Assembly: GCA_030643245.1 (NCBI GenBank)
Contig: DAOWME010000035.1
Coordinates: forward strand, 1 to 17,528
DNA from: Deltaproteobacteria bacterium
GTDB lineage: Bacteria; Desulfobacterota; UBA8473
DNA length: 17,528 nucleotides
Direction: 5' to 3'
Shown: piece by piece, positions 1 through 7,263 of the stretch
Numbering within the stretch: the stretch's first letter is position 1
Layout: each line of letters opens with the position of its first letter
The notes under the pieces: model-generated
What the model was told of the DNA's origin: nothing
The model's database searches: none
What the model saw: the letters and a program-made list of their open reading frames with translations, nothing else
Made by a program: the position numbers and the translations under genes

Positions 1-63
1 AAAATTTCAGAAAACCTTAAAAACTGTTTTGATATCAATAGGTTATTCTAACTCAAGTCGTGT

Positions 64-93
64 TTGACGCGGTCAAGCCTAACCTGTTAATAT
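64..93 (+). promoter_or_regulatory. Probable sigma70-type promoter upstream of the enoyl-CoA hydratase/cstA pair
   Basis: A -35-like TTGACG (64-69) and a -10-like TAATAT (88-93) are separated by 18 bases, close to the sigma70 consensus. Transcription would start near base 100, leaving a leader of about 68 bases before the ATG at 168. No competing gene overlaps. The call rests on pattern matching only. Confidence 0.4.
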
Positions 94-125
94 TAGTGGC
101 AAATTTTAAGTTTCCGAGGATTTTT

Positions 126-151
126 GTCCTGTACATAGGTCCTGTACATAG
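126..151 (+). repeat. Perfect 13-bp tandem duplication in the leader
   Basis: GTCCTGTACATAG occurs twice head to tail (126-138 and 139-151) with no mismatch. Each unit contains the palindrome TGTACA. The pair lies between the predicted transcription start and the AAGGAG ribosome binding site at 155-160. It could be a repressor operator pair or simply a replication-slippage duplication. Confidence 0.6.
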
Positions 152-167
152 AAAAAGGAGACCAAAC

Positions 168-893
168 ATGGAAAAGCCGGTGCTATTCGAGATTGAAAAC
201 GAGATAGGAATCATTACCTTGAATCGTCCTCATAGGAGTAACGCCATCAACCAGGACCTGCTGATACACCTCTTTGACTGTATTGAAGAGGTAGCCGTCA
301 ATAATGAGATCAGAGTTGGAATAATTACAGGTAACGGCAACTCATTCTGTTCGGGTATCGATCTTGCAGCTGTCGAAACAGACGACCTGCTCAATCCCCG
401 GGGCGACGGCACAGATTTTATGGATGTGATTCACGCGTGCAAAAAACTCATAATAGGAGCGATCAACGGTCACACCATAACCGGGGGACTTGAAATAGCC
501 TTAAACTGTGATTTTCTGATTGCCTCCGAACGCGCCTCATTCAGAGACACGCATGCAAGGATAGGGATCTGCCCCGGATGGGGGATGACACAGCTCCTCC
601 AGCAGGCAGTCGGTCTGCGCATGGCCAAGCAGATCTCCTTTACGGGTGAACCGATTTCAGCCCAAAGTGCTCTTCGATGCGGTCTCGTAAATGAAGTGGT
701 GCCTCACGAGCAACTTATGAAACGTTCAAGGCACATCGCTATGGACATATGCGCCGCTAATCAGGACGTGCTGGCAGTCCAAAAAGACCTGATGGAATTC
801 AGGAGCAACGCCACTCTGGACGAAGCCCTGGCTCGTGAGCGTAAACGGTGCATGGAGATCACGGGCAAAAGTTGGGGAGGGTCCTCCTCATGA
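168..893 (+). CDS. Enoyl-CoA hydratase/isomerase family protein (crotonase fold)
   Basis: This 241-residue protein has the usual crotonase length and fold signatures. The first oxyanion-hole segment is FCSGIDL (residues 60-66), the second is around GHTITGGLEIAL (101-112), and the PGWG segment is at 136-139. The likely role is cytosolic hydration or isomerisation of an acyl-CoA in beta-oxidation; the substrate cannot be told. The first catalytic glutamate of classical hydratases aligns with E109. The second (E164 in rat crotonase) falls in FRDTHARIG and aligns with H129, so activity may differ from a standard hydratase. The ATG at 168 is chosen because AAGGAG ends 7 bases upstream and the N-terminus MEKPVLFEIENE is family-like; the frame stays open further upstream but that part is not family-like. 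cstA starts 13 bases after the stop, so the two are probably co-transcribed. Confidence 0.85.
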   Translation: MEKPVLFEIENEIGIITLNRPHRSNAINQDLLIHLFDCIEEVAVNNEIRVGIITGNGNSFCSGIDLAAVETDDLLNPRGDGTDFMDVIHACKKLIIGAINGHTITGGLEIALNCDFLIASERASFRDTHARIGICPGWGMTQLLQQAVGLRMAKQISFTGEPISAQSALRCGLVNEVVPHEQLMKRSRHIAMDICAANQDVLAVQKDLMEFRSNATLDEALARERKRCMEITGKSWGGSSS

Positions 894-906
894 TGCCGCA
901 GGCGCT

Positions 907-2640
907 ATGAGTTCATTAATCTTAGCCGGGCTTATGATGGTGGGATATGTTGTAGCCTACCATACATACGGTAAATTTTTAGCCCGTAAAATCTTCAAAC
1001 TAAGTTCCCAAGCCGTTTGTCCCAGTACGGCACTTCAGGACAACCACGACTTTGTTCCCACAAGAAAAGAAATCCTTTTTGGACATCACTTTACTTCTAT
1101 TGCCGGTCTTGGCCCCATTGTCGGGCCTGCAATCGCAATAATCTGGGGATGGATACCGGCTGTAATCTGGATATTTTTCGGTTCCATCTTCTTTGGGGCC
1201 GTCCATGATTTTGGGGCTCTGGTTGTTTCCCTAAGAGCTAGCGGTAGGTCCATTGGTGATCTGGCAAGTGACATCATCAACAAAAGGGTTCAAACTCTCT
1301 TTCTCTTAATCATCTTCTTTGAACTCTGGATCGTTATCGCTGTTTTCGCACTGATCATGGCCATCCTCTTCACTATGTATCCCATCTCGGTAATTCCTGT
1401 GTGGCTCGAACCCTTTATAGCGTTCTATCTTGGCCATCTGGTCTATAAGAGAGGGAAAGATATCTTTTGGCCCAGCATTATCGCTGTTGTAGTCATGTAT
1501 GGCACTGTAATTGTCGGCGCTTACTTCCCGCTTGACTTTGAACTACTATTCGGCACGAGCAGGGAGGCTACTCTCATCATATGGATAATTCTCATTCTCA
1601 TTTTCCATGCGTGGTTGGCTTCAAGCCTACCGGTCCAGACCTTGCTCCAGCCTCGGGACTTTATTAACTCTCACCAGCTCATCATCGCCATGGCCTTGCT
1701 GACCCTTGGTCTCATTGTGTCGCACCCACCGATTGTCGCTCCGGCAATTAACTTTGCGCCCGAGGGGGCGCCGCCCATATGGCCTTTTATCTTCGTGGTC
1801 ATCGCCTGCGGTGCAATCTCAGGATTTCACAGCCTGGTCAGTTCAGGAACTTCATCCAAGCAGTGTGATAATGAACAAAGCTCCTTACTGATTGGTTACG
1901 GCAGTATGCTTATGGAAGGGACATTGTCTGTCCTGGTCATTGTTGGGGTCGCCGCAGGTATTGGTCTGGGGCTGACGATCAAAGGGGGAGAGGTTCTCAC
2001 CGGTGTCGCCGCTTTCAATTATCACTATGCAAGCTGGGGCGCTGCTGCGGGGCTAAGCTCTAAGCTGGGAGCATTCATCCATGGTTCGGCCAACATGATT
2101 CAGAGCTACGGTGTTCCAGCCAAGATAGCGCTGGCCATTATGTCTGTTTTCATCGTTTCTTTTGCGGCTACTACCATTGACACCGCCACAAGGATTCAGC
2201 GTTATGTTGTGGTGGAGTTTTGCAGAGCATACAGATTCAAACCATTGACAGAACGGAAAGCGGCTACCGCATTTGCTATTATTTCAGCAGGGCTGCTTGC
2301 TTTTTATGACGGCAGTGGCAAGGGCGCTTTGAAGCTGTGGCCCCTCTTTGGGTCGATAAATCAACTCCTTGCTGGTCTGACCCTCCTGGTGATCACCATC
2401 TATCTGGCGCGCCGCAGGATTAACATCGCATATACAGCGCCCCCCATGACCTTCATGATTGTAATGACCGCATGGGCCATGGTTCTCAATATCCAGAAAT
2501 TTTACAACACCGGCAACTGGCTACTCCTAACCATCGGCGTGTCTGTATTCTGTTTGCAGATCTGGATGATCGTAGAGAGCCTTATAGTCTTCAAAGCGGT
2601 TTATGGGAAAAATTATCTGTTAGGGACGTGGCCGAAATAA
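907..2640 (+). CDS. cstA: Carbon starvation protein CstA-type transporter
   Basis: This 577-residue, strongly hydrophobic protein has many predicted membrane helices across its whole length. Near the N-terminus it has the CstA signature HHFTSIAGLGPIVGPAIAI (60-78), followed by FGAVHDFGALVVSLR (96-110). A Ser/Thr-rich SSGTSSKQ loop is in the middle. In E. coli, CstA and its paralogue BtsT import pyruvate, and CstA is also linked to peptide use. This copy is shorter than the roughly 700-residue E. coli proteins, as in other short CstA homologues. The ATG at 907 is the first in-frame ATG; the open frame back to a GTG at 835 overlaps the hydratase gene and looks spurious. No good Shine-Dalgarno sequence precedes 907, so translational coupling is possible. 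The last residues (GTWPK) and the TAA stop lie inside an inserted inverted-repeat element, so the native C-terminus was altered. Confidence 0.92.
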   Translation: MSSLILAGLMMVGYVVAYHTYGKFLARKIFKLSSQAVCPSTALQDNHDFVPTRKEILFGHHFTSIAGLGPIVGPAIAIIWGWIPAVIWIFFGSIFFGAVHDFGALVVSLRASGRSIGDLASDIINKRVQTLFLLIIFFELWIVIAVFALIMAILFTMYPISVIPVWLEPFIAFYLGHLVYKRGKDIFWPSIIAVVVMYGTVIVGAYFPLDFELLFGTSREATLIIWIILILIFHAWLASSLPVQTLLQPRDFINSHQLIIAMALLTLGLIVSHPPIVAPAINFAPEGAPPIWPFIFVVIACGAISGFHSLVSSGTSSKQCDNEQSSLLIGYGSMLMEGTLSVLVIVGVAAGIGLGLTIKGGEVLTGVAAFNYHYASWGAAAGLSSKLGAFIHGSANMIQSYGVPAKIALAIMSVFIVSFAATTIDTATRIQRYVVVEFCRAYRFKPLTERKAATAFAIISAGLLAFYDGSGKGALKLWPLFGSINQLLAGLTLLVITIYLARRRINIAYTAPPMTFMIVMTAWAMVLNIQKFYNTGNWLLLTIGVSVFCLQIWMIVESLIVFKAVYGKNYLLGTWPK

Positions 2641-2698
2641 CTTCCTCAAGTTGGCGCTCAATGTACAAATGGGGAAGTTATTTCGGCCATGTCCCTTA
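2620..2698. mobile_element. MITE-like inverted-repeat element, copy 1 (internally deleted, 73-bp core)
   Basis: The core is 2623-2695 and is flanked by TTA direct repeats (2620-2622 and 2696-2698). The left arm reads GGGACGTGGCCG then AAATAACTTCC; the right arm is its reverse complement with one mismatch (GTGG versus ATGG). The middle of the 181-bp full-length element is missing: the join runs from GGCGCTCA directly to ATGTACAAATGG. It codes for no protein and would fold into a stem of about 23 bp. It lies between convergent genes, so it may act as a bidirectional terminator, and it supplies the stop codon of cstA. Confidence 0.85.
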
Positions 2699-2729
2699 TC
2701 CTGAAACCTTCACACCCGAAACCTTAAAA

Positions 2730-4913
2730 CTAGACATGGGTCCTTTCTTCGAGCAAAACAGGGGTAAGTTCCTCCGTTCCCCCTATCATGTAAATCCTCC
2801 CTCTCCCTACCCTTGAGATCTCTCTCATTAGCCGCGGATTCGCAGATTTCTCATTGATACAAATACAGGATATGGTTATACCTTTTCGAATAGCCTTTGC
2901 CGCTTCCTCTATGCAGTACCTCCCCGGAAAGGGTTTGGGTGCATTGGCATCTCCGTCAGAGACCAGGACTATATGTCGCTTTGTCTCGCCTTTTTTCTGC
3001 TGAATCAGAAGTGACCGCGCCTTTGATAGCCCATAACCGATGTTTGTAAAGGCATTTTCATGAAGCTCTAGGTCCAAAACCTTCCTTGCCACCACATACG
3101 GATTACGAGTAATCTCAACTATGATATCGGCCATGTTTGAAAAAGTTACTACGCCGATCCTATCCTTGTAGTGGATACAGGCCAGGGCAAGCGCTATGGC
3201 GCTCTCTTTTGCATACCAAAGCTTATCCAGTTGAGACATGGTGCCGGAGAGGTCCATGGCTATCACGATCTCCAACTTCTTCCTGATGTCTTTTTTACAT
3301 ACCATTATGTCCTCTCTCGTTATATAATTCCGCCGATTTCTAATAGCCTCCCTAACAGTATCCTTTACTGACACATCTCTAAATCTGTCTCCTAACCTGT
3401 ATTTTCTGAGTCCTACTATCCTTCCCTCACCCAAGTTCAACCTCTTCCCTGTCTTATGCCTCCCCTCCCCGGATGAATTGTAATAGTCCCAGTGCCTTGG
3501 GACCAGTTTTTCAAGTAGCATCGAAACCGCTTTCCTCGTTATGTCCCATCCCTCTTCACCCTTTTCAAGGATGTTCTTGTCCTCCAGCATATCGATGGTC
3601 TCCTTAAGGGCAAGTTCTTCTAGTCTCTTCATATATTCTTTAAACATCTTGTCCCGATCCTTGCGCTTCCCCTCGATCTCCCAGAGGATTTTCTCGGCCA
3701 TATCCTCTATATTACCTGATCTAACATCCTCATCGAGTTTATCGACCACCCTCTTATGTATCCTGGCGAGTTGTGAGTCGGGAAACCTGTGGATCCTTCT
3801 CAGCAAAAGGTCGAAATAACCCATCCTCAAGGGCCGTTTGAACCTCTCCACCCTCACCATTTCCTCTATCAGATCCTGTATCTCGTCTACAGTCAAGGCA
3901 ACGACATCTTCCTTCCTGCGTGTTCCACCGAGGACATCGTCCACTATCTCCTCGATTATCTCCCCCGGGCTCCTTACTGCCTCCGCGTGAGGGGCCACGG
4001 TAATCCTGTGCGGCAAAGATAGAGTTGAGGCAGTTCTAAGGATTTCATCATCATCCTTCGAGCTTATACGTTTGTATATAGGTAGCAACTCGGCGAATCT
4101 CATGCCCCCCCTGGTACTGACCCCCCTCTTCACATCGGAGTGGTTCCTCGTCTTGTATATAATATCGATTACCTTGTCCTTGATACCATCATCCAGATCC
4201 TTTCCGTGGAAGACAATATCGCTCTCTCTAGCGGAGTCTTCCATGTAAGGCAGTGCCACAATATCAAAGTGATCTATCATGTCTATAGGCAGAGACTTGA
4301 GTGCATCCTCTCCGCCCGTGGCAATTATCAAAATATCGAGAGGGATCTTTTCTTCGTGACCGCCGATGGTTATGGTATCTTCCAGGGCGCAGAGAATAAC
4401 ATTCAATACCCTTTCCGGTATCCGATCCACAAAATCGAGAACCAAGAACCCCCGGTTCGACCTCAGCAGCTTACCGGGCGAAAAAGTTCTTATATCATAG
4501 AGACCGTAGTCAAGAGCGGCTCCCGGATCTATCCCCCCTATCAAATCCTCCGGAAGCAACTCGGGGCTTCCCTGAACCCTCTTCACCCTCTGAGAAGCTG
4601 ACACTATCTGAAGTGTTATTTCCGAATTCATCTTCCTTTCCGCACACCACGGACAAGACGGATTTTCAGGATGGCAGTTTATTGGACAATCTTTTACGAC
4701 TTCCATATCCCAGAGGATTCCACTGATCTTCTCTGCCAGGACCGTCTTGCCGCTCCCCGGAGGTCCGAGAATAAGCAAATGGTGCCCCGAACAAAGGCTT
4801 GTGATCACCTCTTCTTTCTTCTTATTGTCCAGTCGAAAATCGCCAAACAACCACTCCTTCGCCTCTTCCAACGGAACTGCCTTCAAACGGGTCATAATCT
4901 CACTGCGTAGCAA
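2730..4913 (-). CDS. Fused MoxR/ChlI-like AAA ATPase and VWA-domain protein
   Basis: With a TTG start at 4913 this is 727 residues. The N-terminal AAA domain has Walker A GPPGSGKT (50-57) and a possible zinc-binding cluster C76-x3-C80-x6-C87-x2-C90. A charged helical middle follows. The C-terminal VWA domain starts near 545, with MIDAS-like DLSGT (554-558), a Thr near 623 and SDGD near 652. The layout resembles magnesium-chelatase ChlI+ChlD or MoxR+VWA proteins, which remodel target proteins or insert metals; the target here is unknown. The Walker B position reads LVLDFVDRIPERV, with Phe where Glu is usual, and the DRFD segment reads DHFD, so ATP hydrolysis may be weak. The TTG at 4913 has AGGAAGGAG six bases upstream. 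The frame stays open to a GTG at 5015, but most of that extension is translated MITE sequence. An ATG at 4895 is the alternative. The gene diverges from prkA. Confidence 0.8.
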   Translation of the reverse strand: MLRSEIMTRLKAVPLEEAKEWLFGDFRLDNKKKEEVITSLCSGHHLLILGPPGSGKTVLAEKISGILWDMEVVKDCPINCHPENPSCPWCAERKMNSEITLQIVSASQRVKRVQGSPELLPEDLIGGIDPGAALDYGLYDIRTFSPGKLLRSNRGFLVLDFVDRIPERVLNVILCALEDTITIGGHEEKIPLDILIIATGGEDALKSLPIDMIDHFDIVALPYMEDSARESDIVFHGKDLDDGIKDKVIDIIYKTRNHSDVKRGVSTRGGMRFAELLPIYKRISSKDDDEILRTASTLSLPHRITVAPHAEAVRSPGEIIEEIVDDVLGGTRRKEDVVALTVDEIQDLIEEMVRVERFKRPLRMGYFDLLLRRIHRFPDSQLARIHKRVVDKLDEDVRSGNIEDMAEKILWEIEGKRKDRDKMFKEYMKRLEELALKETIDMLEDKNILEKGEEGWDITRKAVSMLLEKLVPRHWDYYNSSGEGRHKTGKRLNLGEGRIVGLRKYRLGDRFRDVSVKDTVREAIRNRRNYITREDIMVCKKDIRKKLEIVIAMDLSGTMSQLDKLWYAKESAIALALACIHYKDRIGVVTFSNMADIIVEITRNPYVVARKVLDLELHENAFTNIGYGLSKARSLLIQQKKGETKRHIVLVSDGDANAPKPFPGRYCIEEAAKAIRKGITISCICINEKSANPRLMREISRVGRGRIYMIGGTEELTPVLLEERTHV

Positions 4914-4951
4914 ATCGAACTCCTTCCTGTCGACTTTCCGTCTCAAATGGA

Positions 4952-4999
4952 TAAGGGACGTGGCCGAAATAACTTCCCCAAATTGGCGCTCAGATTTAA
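4952..4999. mobile_element. MITE-like element, copy 2 (single end only)
   Basis: One end of the element is present: TAA (4952-4954), then GGGACGTGGCCG, AAATAACTTCC, and CCAAATTGGCGCTCAGATTT. Similarity to the full-length copies stops near 4999 and no opposite end follows, so this is a solo end or deletion remnant. It sits at the 5' end of the minus-strand AAA-VWA gene and is read through by that frame. Confidence 0.75.
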
Positions 5000-5048
5000 G
5001 TTCAAACAGCCGCACAATTCACAGACTTCATAAATACATGAACCCTCC

Positions 5049-5171
5049 ATGAATAGCAACAGGAAAAGAGAGAAAGAGATCCCCCCATGGCTTCCTGATA
5101 TTTTGGCCGAAGTTAAAACCAAGCCCGATTTTTCTTATTGTCATTATATTCCTTATTTGGTAAAATTATGA
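5049..5171 (+). CDS. Possible 40-residue small ORF or gene remnant
   Basis: An ATG at 5049 opens a 40-residue frame beginning MNSNRKREKEIPPWLPDI and ending in a TGA at 5169-5171. No Shine-Dalgarno sequence precedes it. Its segment LAEVKTKP resembles MAEARTKP read at about 17337-17360 near the right end of the window, with synonymous or conservative changes, which hints at shared coding ancestry. It overlaps the predicted prkA promoter. I do not recognise the protein, and it may be a relic. Confidence 0.2.
   Translation: MNSNRKREKEIPPWLPDILAEVKTKPDFSYCHYIPYLVKL
5138..5166 (+). promoter_or_regulatory. Probable sigma70-type promoter of the prkA-yeaH-spoVR cluster
   Basis: TTGTCA (5138-5143) and TAAAAT (5161-5166) are separated by exactly 17 bases. 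Transcription would begin near 5173, giving a short leader that contains the strong GGAAGGAGG ribosome binding site about 5-6 bases before the ATG at 5193. Enterobacterial yeaGH is stress- and nitrogen-regulated, but no clear sigma54 site was seen here. Confidence 0.45.
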
Positions 5172-5192
5172 GTAAAAGAGGAAGGAGGTAAA

Positions 5193-7256
5193 ATGACTGA
5201 TATAAGAAAAGATCGAACGCTTAAACACCATTTGACCGCTTTAAAGGAAGGACAAAGGTGTTTCGAAAACGCCTTTGAGGGCGTCGGAAGGATGGTCCTG
5301 GAAAATAAGATTGAAAAGGTTGTTGTGAAAGGTGTAACAACATACGACTACAAAATCTTCCGCAGTGGGGCAAAGCATATCATAGGCATGTACGATGAGA
5401 TCAACAGTTTAGTCTCTTTTGTTAAGGATGCTGCCGAGGGGGGCTCATCTAAAGAAATGGCTTACGTGCTGGTTGGAGAGCCTGGGAACGGTAAGACATT
5501 CTTAGTTGAATTCCTCTGTGCCAGGTACCGGAGTTTCCTGTCTGAAGATAAAAACAGGAAATACACCTTTAAATTCCAAAACCTCGATAAGCTTGACGGT
5601 TACGGAAGGATTACAACCATTGAATCCCAAACTTACGAAGACCCTGTGATTCTCGGTATGAACCTCTTCGAAACCCCTGAGGAAAGTAAAGGATTCCTAT
5701 CAAGAGAGATTGGATTTTCTGATAAGCAAATTGAGAAACTTTATAATAACTACCGTCCCCTTGGCGCGTGCAGTGGATATATCTGGAACGACATACTGAA
5801 TTACACGAACGGCAACATGGAAGAGATGCTCAAGCTCGTGGAGATTGTCCCGGTGCCCCTTATCGAAAGCCTGGGAACCATTACCGGCAAGTATCCGGCA
5901 AAAGACAAGATCACTTCCTCGTCCGTTGATCTCCTCGGTGAAGAGTCGATTCAGCGCTTACTTCACATAACCGATACAAACAACCCGTATCGCTTTGATC
6001 TGAAACGTGGCGCACTTGCACGTGTCGCCGGTGGAGGCATCCATTTCAGCGATGAAATATTCAAAAATAAGAGGGACCTTGTTCAGGTTTATTTAGGAGT
6101 TATTCAAAACCGCACCATTGAAATCGACGGTTTCAAGTGGCCTATCGATACCCTGATCATCGCAACAAGCAACAATTCGGAATTCAACAGGTTTCTCGCT
6201 GAAAAGGAAGAGGCGCCGATTATAGACAGGTGTCGGCTCTCGTATGTTTCCCATAATACTGACTACAAGCTTCAGGGGAAACTCACTTCATACGCAATAG
6301 GAAGTGAAACCAAGACGACTATCGACAATGAGAGCCTCCACCAGGACCCGAACCTCAATTATGCGGCATCGATCGGGGTTGTCCTCACCCGTCTCCCCAG
6401 ATCTGAGAAACTCACCCCTGTCGAGACTATGAAGCTGGCCGCAGGTGAAATTGCGGGAGAAAAGAGTATCAAGACCCTGGCCGAGGTCATAGACACCCTT
6501 AACCAGGACCCGGAGATCACAAACCGGTTCGGCCAAAAAGGCTTGGGACAGCGGAACCTGGGCAGGGCCATACAACTAATGTTGGAAAGCTCTGAAACAA
6601 ATGAAGGGCGCTGCATGTTCTCTTACGATGTTTACAAAGCGCTTGAACGGATCATCCTTGACTATGTGTCGGAAGCCAATGACAGGGCCAAGTACCTGGA
6701 GGATATTAAGACTGCCAAGGGTCTCTATCGCGAACGTATCATGACCGAGATGTTCAATGCTTATATGGATGAGCCCCTTGCCATTAAAAAAGACGTTATG
6801 AACTATGTGAACATGATCATCGGCATTGACGCAGAGAATCTTGGTCCGGACAAGATGTGGAAATATAAGGATCCTCAGACCGGCGAACTCAAGGCGATGA
6901 AAGTCGATGAACGTTACATAAAGAGCGTTGAAGAAAGACTGGGGCTCAAGACAGAAGAACAGCGAGAGACGTTCAGGACTTCCATTCGAAAAATTTACGG
7001 TCAAAAGCTTTCCGTTGATCCAAATTACGATTTCATGGACAACCTGGAACTGGTCAAGGCGGTCACCGATGTCCGGCTCAAATCCGACATTGCCGGTGCA
7101 GGAAGTCTCATCGGCGCACTGGCCAACCGTACCAATGAAGAAAACCAAAAATTGTACGACCGTATGATCGATACCATGCTGAACAAACTGAATTACTGCA
7201 AGACATGCGCGCAGAAAACCATCGAGTATTTCTGTACTCAGGAGGATGAGAGGTAG
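5193..7256 (+). CDS. prkA: PrkA-family AAA+ serine protein kinase (first paralogue)
   Basis: This 687-residue protein has the PrkA layout: an N-terminal AAA+ domain and a C-terminal helical PrkA domain. Walker A is GEPGNGKT (95-102). The family block around GTITGKYPAKDK is followed by GGGIHFSDEIFKN (about 280-292), a sensor-like LIIATSNNSEFN (about 320) and IIDRCR (about 343). E. coli YeaG is slightly shorter at 644 residues. PrkA proteins are cytoplasmic stress, starvation or sporulation factors described as serine kinases or AAA+ ATPases. The family motifs CPxHEEPLHLIP and CxxC are absent here: the first reads YEDPVILGMNL, and the region of the second reads ACSGYIW. The only cysteine cluster is at the extreme C-terminus (CKTCA, and a further Cys after YF). 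A strong GGAAGGAGG supports the start. yeaH begins 8 bases after the stop, so the genes are clearly co-transcribed. Confidence 0.92.
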   Translation: MTDIRKDRTLKHHLTALKEGQRCFENAFEGVGRMVLENKIEKVVVKGVTTYDYKIFRSGAKHIIGMYDEINSLVSFVKDAAEGGSSKEMAYVLVGEPGNGKTFLVEFLCARYRSFLSEDKNRKYTFKFQNLDKLDGYGRITTIESQTYEDPVILGMNLFETPEESKGFLSREIGFSDKQIEKLYNNYRPLGACSGYIWNDILNYTNGNMEEMLKLVEIVPVPLIESLGTITGKYPAKDKITSSSVDLLGEESIQRLLHITDTNNPYRFDLKRGALARVAGGGIHFSDEIFKNKRDLVQVYLGVIQNRTIEIDGFKWPIDTLIIATSNNSEFNRFLAEKEEAPIIDRCRLSYVSHNTDYKLQGKLTSYAIGSETKTTIDNESLHQDPNLNYAASIGVVLTRLPRSEKLTPVETMKLAAGEIAGEKSIKTLAEVIDTLNQDPEITNRFGQKGLGQRNLGRAIQLMLESSETNEGRCMFSYDVYKALERIILDYVSEANDRAKYLEDIKTAKGLYRERIMTEMFNAYMDEPLAIKKDVMNYVNMIIGIDAENLGPDKMWKYKDPQTGELKAMKVDERYIKSVEERLGLKTEEQRETFRTSIRKIYGQKLSVDPNYDFMDNLELVKAVTDVRLKSDIAGAGSLIGALANRTNEENQKLYDRMIDTMLNKLNYCKTCAQKTIEYFCTQEDER

Positions 7257-7263
7257 AGGCAAG

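Noticed and set aside
60..167. Upstream extension of the enoyl-CoA hydratase frame to a GTG at 60
   Set aside because: The added residues do not resemble crotonase N-termini, they cover the promoter and tandem repeat, and the ATG at 168 has a well-placed AAGGAG.
835..906. Upstream start (GTG at 835) for cstA
   Set aside because: It overlaps the hydratase gene, has no ribosome binding site, and adds a hydrophilic stretch before a typical CstA N-terminal helix.
2472..2816. 114-residue plus-strand frame across the cstA end and MITE copy 1
   Set aside because: It is out of frame with cstA, runs through a mobile element, and reads unlike a protein.
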